From Diphasiastrum complanatum (taxonomy: Eukaryota; Streptophyta; Lycopodiopsida; Lycopodiales; Lycopodiaceae): a stretch of 64,000 bases of DNA. A program made the translations under genes and the position numbers. This document shows, in pieces, positions 57,535 through 64,000 of this stretch. Below the pieces are notes generated by a model. That model did not search any database and had not been told where the DNA came from. It worked only from the letters and a program-made list of their open reading frames with translations. Within the stretch, counting starts at the first letter, position 1. Every line of letters begins with the position of its first letter. Location: contig CM055113.1 of the NCBI GenBank assembly GCA_029204225.1, positions 29,610,805 to 29,674,804 on the forward strand. Reading direction: 5' to 3'.

Positions 57535-58567
57535 TGTTGTGCAAGCATCCCAAAGAGAGCCGGCAACCACGACTTAGCTTCTCAGCTTTCAACTCTTGGC
57601 GTCCGAACCCACTTGACATACAAGCAACCAACTTGCCAACAACGATCAGACTTAACCAACTTAAAGTTCAGAAACCAACATTGAGATCCAACTTGGCGCC
57701 ATGCCAGATCGAGAGTCCCGATGTGGGTGACTTCCCTCCAAGCAAGCCGCCTGACATACATCAAACTTAACTGGCTCGAAGCTTCGCTACAAACGAGTAA
57801 CTTCCATTCCAAGCAAGTCGTCTACATTACATCAGACTTAACCAACTCAAAAGCTTCGTCACGAGAGCTGGAAGCCAACTTGGGACCATGCCAGACTGGA
57901 GAGCCATAAATAGGTAACTTCCACCCAAGCAAGCCATCCAACTCAGCCGACAGGTTAGAGCCCGTTCTCCAAGAGCTTAGGACCCATTCACGTTCATGCA
58001 AGGAACACTTAGAACCGCAAGCCGCGACAGATATGAAGACAACCAATTCTTGGACCGAATGGTCCCGACAGCATACAGCTGGCATCTCGGACCGGATGGT
58101 CCTGACGACATACCGTGCGTTTTAGGATACGACCCTCAGCTAAGTGCTAGATCAAAAAGATTTGAAGCAGTCTTACAACTGGCGCTTTTATCGAACACTG
58201 AAATGCAGAAGGTAATCAGAGTCAATTTGAGAATAATCCCACTTTATTAATAAATCTGAGAAGGTTACATTTCAAGTGTGTGACCGACCCTCGTCTCCAG
58301 GGCACTGGCATGCCAAGGTGGACGCCATGACAATATTCTAGCAAGAGAAACTGAGACTTGGTTGGAGCTCGCCCTGAGTCACAACCCCTATTCCCCTATA
58401 GTTTTGGTGGAATTCGCCACCTCTCCTCATAACAAGTGCTCTGCATAAGCTGGTAAAGCACATTTTCTCTCTCTAGAATTTTCTCTTTCTAGAATTTTCT
58501 CTTTCTAGAATTTATTGATCCCCAGGCTTCCTTTAATCATGCCTAGATCGTGTGAGGTGATTGCACA
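57535..58567 (-). repeat. 3' LTR of the short-internal element (1,033 bp)
   Basis: It is longer than its partner partly because of extra copies of a TTTTCTCTTTCTAGAA unit near 58465-58515. It contains about 100-bp degenerate internal repeats built on CCAAGCAAG and ATCAGACTTAACCAACT. Confidence 0.8.
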
Positions 58568-58901
58568 TTAGCTAAACGATTGGCAGCTATCATCGAATAT
58601 GTCACACCGCACCCCACAAGGCACAGACCGTGCTTTCACCTACCTAGGCAGCACTTTGCCTCATCTGTCCTTACGTGCAAATAGCCCCAGGCCTGAACCG
58701 CGAGATTTGACAGTGCTTACACCACAAGGGCAGCACCTTGACTCATCAAGTCCTACGTTCTGCCGACCACCCCGACCGTGGACGCACCCATGCTTACATT
58801 GTGGACAGCACATTGCACAACAGTTGTCGTGATGAACCCCAAACAATGGCCATTTCTGTGAGATCTGCATTGTTGACCGGCCAGTCGGCTCTGATACCAC
58901 A

Positions 58902-59884
58902 TGCTGCGTAGGCATCTCAAAGGGAGCCGGGAACCACTACTTAGCTTCTCGGCTTTCAACTCTTGTTGTCCGAACCCACTTGACATACAAGCAGCCAACT
59001 CGCCAACAACGATAAGACTTAGCCAACTTAAAGTTCGGAAACCAAAACTGAGATCCAAGGTGGCACCATGCCAGATCGGGGTCCCGATGTGGGTGACTTC
59101 TCTCCAAGCAAGCCGCCCGACATACATCAAACTTAACTAACTCAAAGCTTTGTTACAAACGAGTAAAAAAAGCAAGTCATCTGACTTAACCAACTCAAAA
59201 ACTTCGTCACGAGCGTTGGAAGCCAACCCGGCACCGCGTCAGACTGGAGAGCCATAAACATGTAACTTCCACCCAAGCAAGTCATCCAACTCAGCCGACA
59301 AGTTAGAGCCCGTTCCCCAAGACCTTAACTCATTCACGTTCATGCAAAGAACACTCAGAACCACAAGCCGCGACAAATATGAAGACAACCAGTTCCTGGA
59401 CCGAATGGTCCCGACAACATACCACTGGCGTCCTGGACTGAATGGTCCTGACAACATACTGTTGGCGTTTCGGGATACGACCCTCAGCTAAGTGCCAGAT
59501 CAAAAAGATTTGAAGCAGCCTTACAACTAGCGCTTTTATCGAACACTGAAACGTAGAAGGTAATCAGAATCAATTTGAGAATAATCCCACTTTATTAATA
59601 AATCTGAGAAGGTTACATTTCAAGTGTGTGACCGACCTTAGTCTCTTGGGCACTGGCATGCGAAGGTGGGCGCCAGGACAATATTCCAGCAAGGGAAACT
59701 GAGACTTGGTTGGAGCTCGCCCTGAGTCACAACCCGCATTCCGCTATAGTTTTGGTGGGATTCATCAACTCCCCTCATACCAAGTGCTCTGCATAAGTTG
59801 GTAAAGCATGTTTTCTCTCTCTAGAAAGTCATTGATCCCCAGGCTTCCTTTATTCATGCCTAGATCGTGTGAGGTGATTGCACA
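58902..59884 (-). repeat. 5' LTR of the short-internal element (983 bp)
   Basis: It matches 57535-58567. The tRNA-iMet primer site lies two bases beyond its inner end, which sets the orientation. Confidence 0.82.
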
Positions 59885-60649
59885 TCGATCCGAGCTCTCT
59901 TGTCTTTGCTAAAACCGATCAAAAGTTTTTAGCCATAGGAACTTGGTGCGACTGGATTCTGGTCACGGTGGCGCCGGGAGCAGCAGTGGCGCTGCTGGCG
60001 CCAGTGGCGCCGGAAGTAAAGATTGCATTGTAAAGCTAGCTTTACAACAGGTAGTTCATATTGAAGTAGCAATTCATGCGAGTTCATCTTGACATGTGGG
60101 ACAATATACCATATTGTATAAATTGAGGCAAAACATTTTTGCATTCATGATAATTACAGATGTGAGAAGGTTAACTAGATAGTCGTCATCATTGATTATC
60201 TTTCATGAACAACTCATTATTTTAGTGATATGCACCTATGTGTAGCTGGAGAACGCAAACATTACTACGTGGGACAGAAGTCTCATTCTGTAGTTTCATG
60301 TTAGTTATAGCAGGATATTGGAAGTAAACTTACATGAGGGTTTATGAACAGAAAGAAAAGTTTATGACCATAGAAGTCATGTAAGATTATGATTGGAGGT
60401 TATTAGAATTTACTCTTTGAGTCTAGATTTTTTTCTTTTGATAATGGGGAATGGGTTTTTCATTAAAAGAAATTTGAGTAAAGGTTTGCTGTGGGTTGTG
60501 GAGATGGATAACTTGTCCAAAATATGTGTAAAGGTGGTTGGATCTGAAACTCCAAGCCGACCCTACTGGTTATCAATGATAGCTATTTCAACCGATTTAA
60601 CACATCAATGATTGCGCTGGTGGATGGTGCGGATGCTGAGCGGTTCCAG
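59885..60649 (+). other. Upstream region of the invertase mini-exon; first exon not visible
   Basis: No sequence encoding the conserved invertase N-terminal core (a His-Phe-x-Pro region leading to Trp-Met-Asn before the mini-exon) is visible in these 765 bp. A GC-rich stretch at 59966-60014, built from GGCGCC and GCAGCAG repeats, reads in one frame as a hydrophobic segment (WILVTVAPGAAVALLAPVAP) followed by a possible splice donor GTAAAG at 60017. It has no upstream ATG in frame before the LTR. It may be chance, or the remains of a membrane-anchor exon. Confidence 0.3.
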
Positions 60650-63532
60650 ATCCAAATGGTTTGTTGCACTTCTAATCTAATATTCCTTTCATGCTTTTCA
60701 GTTTAGCATGAGACTCTGGGAGTGATCTAAATTGGAGCAGAATATTTCTCAAAATTAAGTGGTACTTATGAATGGGTATTATGCTTTTTCTCTAATCTTA
60801 ATAATTGAGTCTTGACACCTATCCTGTCGTGCACAGTCTTTGTGTTTCCAGAAGTAGTAACATTTGATTAATGGCACTGTCAGGACCTATGTTCTACAAG
60901 GGGTACTATCATTTTTTCTACCAGTACAATCCAGATGCTGCAGTCTGGGGTAATATCACTTGGGGCCATTCTGTGTCCACAGATTTGATCCACTGGCACC
61001 ATTTAGAGTTAGCGCTGGTTCCAGATCAATGGTATGATGTAGAAGGTGTGTGGTCAGGTTCTGCCACCATATTGCCTGATGGCAAGCCGGTTATTCTTTA
61101 TACAGGTTCATCAAATGAGTCACTACAATCACAAAACAAGGCTGTTCCTGAGGATTTATCTGACCCTCTGCTTCGGAAATGGGTGAAGGTCTCACAGAAT
61201 CCAATGTTGGTCCCTCCTCCAGGTATTGGGCACACGGACTTCAGAGATCCAACAACTGCATGGTTGGAATCAGATGGGTTATGGCGAATCGCAATTGGCG
61301 CTAAGGAGGGCACTACAGGCCTTGCTTTAGTTTACAAAACTTCTGACTTCCTTAACTGGACTTTACAGAGGAGCTTTCTACATCAGATAGCTGGCACAGG
61401 AATGTGGGAATGTGTAGATTTTTATCCTGTTTCTCTTACTGGTACAAATGGCTTGGATACATCTAAAGTCCAAGGCAACCAGTTAGTGAAGCACGTTTTG
61501 AAGGCAAGCTTGGATAGTAATAAGCACGACTATTACACCATAGGGACTTACTCAACAGATTTGAAAACCTTTGTAGCGGACGATCCAACTAGAGATGTTG
61601 GGCTTGGTCTGCGTTACGATTATGGAAAGTTCTATGCGTCCAAGACATTTTATGATCCTGCTCAGGAACGACGCATCTTATGGGGCTGGGCTAATGAATC
61701 TGATAGTCAGCTGGACGACATCAAAAAAGGCTGGGCATCTGTGCAGGTATACAAATCTTACCCTTTGGATTCAACAGCTCATTGTTAAAGAAGTAATTTT
61801 GGTCTAGATTGTCTTGTATTCAGCTAGCTACATGTGAATCTACCTCTGGTAACTACATGCATTGTTACTATTTTCTGATGGTTGAATGTTTACTGGTCTA
61901 GACAATTCCTAGAACTTTGGTCCTTGACCACCACACTGGTTCGAACCTATTGCAATGGCCAATTTCTGAATTGGACTCATTACGAGGTGACAAGGTAGTA
62001 AAACAGGACATATTGCTTGATGGAGGAGCTATGTTAAAAGTAGATGGAGCTTCAGGGGCTCAGGTACACTTAACTTTTCTAAACAGTAGAATGCAGTCCT
62101 GTGCTTGATTTTCGAGCTTTCAAAGTACTGGGCATTGGAGCAGAAACCCAAATTGATCGTTTCAAGAAATTTGAGATTGCACGAGGCTATGAGATCATTC
62201 TAGAAAATTTAACGGAAACTGATCATGCAGCTCTGCCCTTAAGGTTGGATTTGTGTAAAATTCACACTCTTGTTATGCAAGATAAATTTTACACTCTTAT
62301 AGTCCAGGAGCCAGTCAAAACCTTCAGTAAGAGGTTTCCGTTACTTCTTGCAGCTTGACATTGAAGTTACCTTCAAGTATCCGGATGTGCAAACACTGGA
62401 TGTTCCTCTTGAGCAGAAAGAGTGTGTATGCAGCCAAGGAGGTGCAGCACAGAGGGGAGTATTTGGGCCTTTTGGGTTGCTTGTTCTGGCAGCAGATGAT
62501 TTGGTGGAGCAGACTGCAGTTTACTTCTATCTCACTCTCAGACCAAATGGGAAGTGGATGACTACAGTGTGCAGTGATCAGAGCAGGTTATAGTTGATTC
62601 TAGTTTTTTATACTACAGGCCAATTTATTTGCTCTTAACAACTCAACTGCAACGTAACTTAACACAAAAAGGTTGGTTTCTATTTTTCCAGTCAAGAATT
62701 TAACTTTAATTGCCCAAGAAACAGCAAGCAGCCGCCATGTTGTTTAGGAAGAGGAGTGCCTAAGTGAATATTGCTGAACATGCAAATGGGCTTAGATTCA
62801 GTGATACTTGTTTGCCCAAAAATTTATAGGGTACAATTAGCCCATATCACAGCGGCAGAACTGATATTGATCTATAGGATTCAGTTTGAAAGGGGAAATT
62901 TATAAGACATGCGAATGGCGCTAGGTTTCCTTAGAAATTTCTTTTCTGTCTTTCTCATTTCACATTTAACTTTGCACAATAAATTATCTCCTTCGCACTT
63001 CACAACGCTTTCGCCTTTACTATAAAACTAGTGCAAGATGTTCAACGCTAACATAACTGGTAACTTCTATTGTTAAGCAAACTAATCTACATAGTTCTGT
63101 AAACTTGCCATTTCTTGGATATTTACTATAGTCTAACTTGGGCTGAGCAATATCAGGTCCTCTTTGGCTAAAGGAATTGACAGGACAGTGTATGGAACAA
63201 GTATCAACATAGCGCCAACAGAAAATTTTCTTTCACTCAGATTGATTGTAAGTCTCTGCATCTCAAAGCTAGAGCCATATCAGATCTTGACTGTCGCATG
63301 CTCTTTCTTTTGGAAGGACACAAAACTTTGTGCGTCTGACCGCGAGAACATCTTTGTGCAGGTCGATCATTCTATAGTGGAAACGTTTGTACAGCAAGGT
63401 ATAGCTTGCATCACCTCGCGGGTGTATCCTACATTAGCTGTTGAAAGAGATGCTCATGTCCTCCTCTTCAACAATGGAAGTGAATCGATTGCTATGCATA
63501 CCCTTGAAATTTGGCAAATGTCAAATGCCTAG
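60650..63532 (+). CDS. Vacuolar-type acid invertase (GH32 beta-fructofuranosidase), 5' exon missing
   Basis: It hydrolyses sucrose to glucose and fructose; this subtype acts in the vacuole. Exons: 60650-60658 (9-nt mini-exon ATCCAAATG), 60884-61746, 61902-62063, 62354-62586, 63157-63247 and 63362-63532, all with GT and AG introns and phases that join to 509 residues before the TAG. The mini-exon encodes the end of the Asp codon, Pro, Asn and the start of Gly: the DPNG with the catalytic nucleophile Asp, whose first base must come from exon 1. Other motifs: [15 protein letters not shown] (61051), FRDP (61240-61251, transition-state Asp), WECVDF (61405-61422, acid/base Glu) and ITSRVYPT. Val after WEC is typical of vacuolar enzymes; cell-wall forms have Pro. 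Family members have about 110-130 further N-terminal residues. Exon 1 is not found nearby, because it lies beyond the inserted LTR element or was lost. The ATG at 60871 is intronic and is not the start. Confidence 0.93.
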
Positions 63533-64000
63533 CCAATCAATTTTCCGAGAAGAATATACTGTAACATACATTTGTAACGTAATGTAACATACGATTATGC
63601 CACTCTGAAAAATATCAGCACAATGGGAAGTACTTACAAGCTTGCAAGCACACGATTGATTGGAAGTGAGATCTCTTTCTGATGATTGTTTTGGTGCAAC
63701 ACTTGCTCCGAGGAACATATGACACAAAATGTATAATCAACCCATCTGACCTTAACTGATGTGGAGCGTCAAGTCAGGCCATGCCATTGTACATTGTAGA
63801 ATTAATCTCATTTGTAACGGATATTCCCATTGGTAGAAACCTTATGGTGTACATTATTTTAAAATGACTTCATGCTTTTCAAGCTTCTCTTGACACACAA
63901 TGAGATTGGAAACTCAAAATGAGCTTGTGTTCCTTATGAATTGGTCTACTTTGACTAGAGTTGTGATTGCATTTTGCATCCACCAAAGTGCAGCGTATAA
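63533..64000 (+). other. 3' flank of the invertase gene
   Basis: Presumed 3' UTR and downstream sequence. Several TGTAACATA-type strings occur at 63558-63592, but no canonical AATAAA is evident. No other gene is seen to the end of the window. Confidence 0.5.

Larger units (their letters stand above)
57535..59884 (-). mobile_element. Non-autonomous LTR element with long LTRs and a tiny internal region
   Basis: Two direct copies of about 1 kb lie at 57535-58567 and 58902-59884, starting TG and ending CA on the plus strand. The 334 bp between them encode nothing recognisable. Next to the right copy the plus strand reads GGCTCTGATACCA (58887-58899), which on the minus strand is the tRNA-iMet primer site. 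So the element faces left, with its 5' LTR at 58902-59884. It resembles TRIM or LARD elements but fits neither: LTRs are long as in LARDs and the interior is short as in TRIMs. No matching target-site duplication was seen (GGTAG on the left, TCGAT on the right). Confidence 0.82.

Noticed and set aside
57528-59457. Several paired ORFs on both strands
   Set aside because: They all fall in the two LTR copies of the short-internal element and repeat in parallel with them. No motif supports coding.
59885-59889. Target-site duplication for the short-internal LTR element
   Set aside because: The five bases on the two outer sides (GGTAG and TCGAT) do not match.
60871-60883. ATG at 60871 as the invertase start
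   Set aside because: It lies in the intron just before the AG at 60882-60883. The conserved protein begins at the exon edge 60884 and is preceded by the 9-nt mini-exon.
62101-62358. 85-codon ORF between invertase exons
   Set aside because: It is intron sequence between the donor at 62064 and the acceptor at 62353. The enzyme alignment needs neither its residues nor its frame.

Overview
The window looks like the nuclear genome of a land plant. It is A+T-rich, holds many Ty1/copia and Ty3/gypsy LTR retrotransposons whose copia-type primer sites match initiator tRNA-Met, and carries a plant vacuolar-type acid invertase gene with the 9-nt mini-exon typical of that family. The sequence does not let me name the species. 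I see no rRNA, tRNA or CRISPR array.

Layout. 1-1141 holds the 3' exons of an unrecognised spliced gene. 1196-15186 is a patchwork of old copia and Ty3 fragments, a (GA)n tract and decayed coding sequence. 15192-21348 is a complete-looking copia element (here 'family C') with matching LTRs, a TGGAT target-site duplication and one long gag-pol ORF. It sits inside the 3' part of a minus-strand Ty3 element. 19099-28293 and 28294-38639 are two tandem copies of one block (about 9.2 and 10.3 kb). Each holds the 3' part of family C, Ty3 integrase and RT segments, and two related copia insertions ('F' and 'F2'). 38640-45930 continues the minus-strand Ty3/F2 nest and contains an internally deleted copia ('G', 40221-43448) with a GGGAC target-site duplication. 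45935-49690 holds further Ty3 and copia fragments. 49697-54570 is nearly gene-free but holds a 1-kb Mutator-like non-autonomous DNA element (9-bp target-site duplication) with a 353-bp palindrome inside. 54574-57190 is copia and Ty3 pol debris, including an ORF that passes from copia-like to Ty3-like reverse transcriptase. 57535-59884 is a minus-strand element with two LTRs of about 1 kb and only 334 bp between them. 60650-63532 is the invertase gene from the mini-exon to the stop codon. Its first exon is not visible.

The only clear working host gene content is the invertase, plus perhaps the partial gene at the left edge. Everything else is mobile DNA. A relative order can be read: Ty3 came first; F, F2 and family C inserted into it; F2 was partly inverted; then the whole nest was tandemly duplicated. 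The two units differ by about 1-2% by eye, similar to the two family C LTRs, so the duplication and the family C insertion are both young. All percentages are estimates from reading, not from computed alignments.
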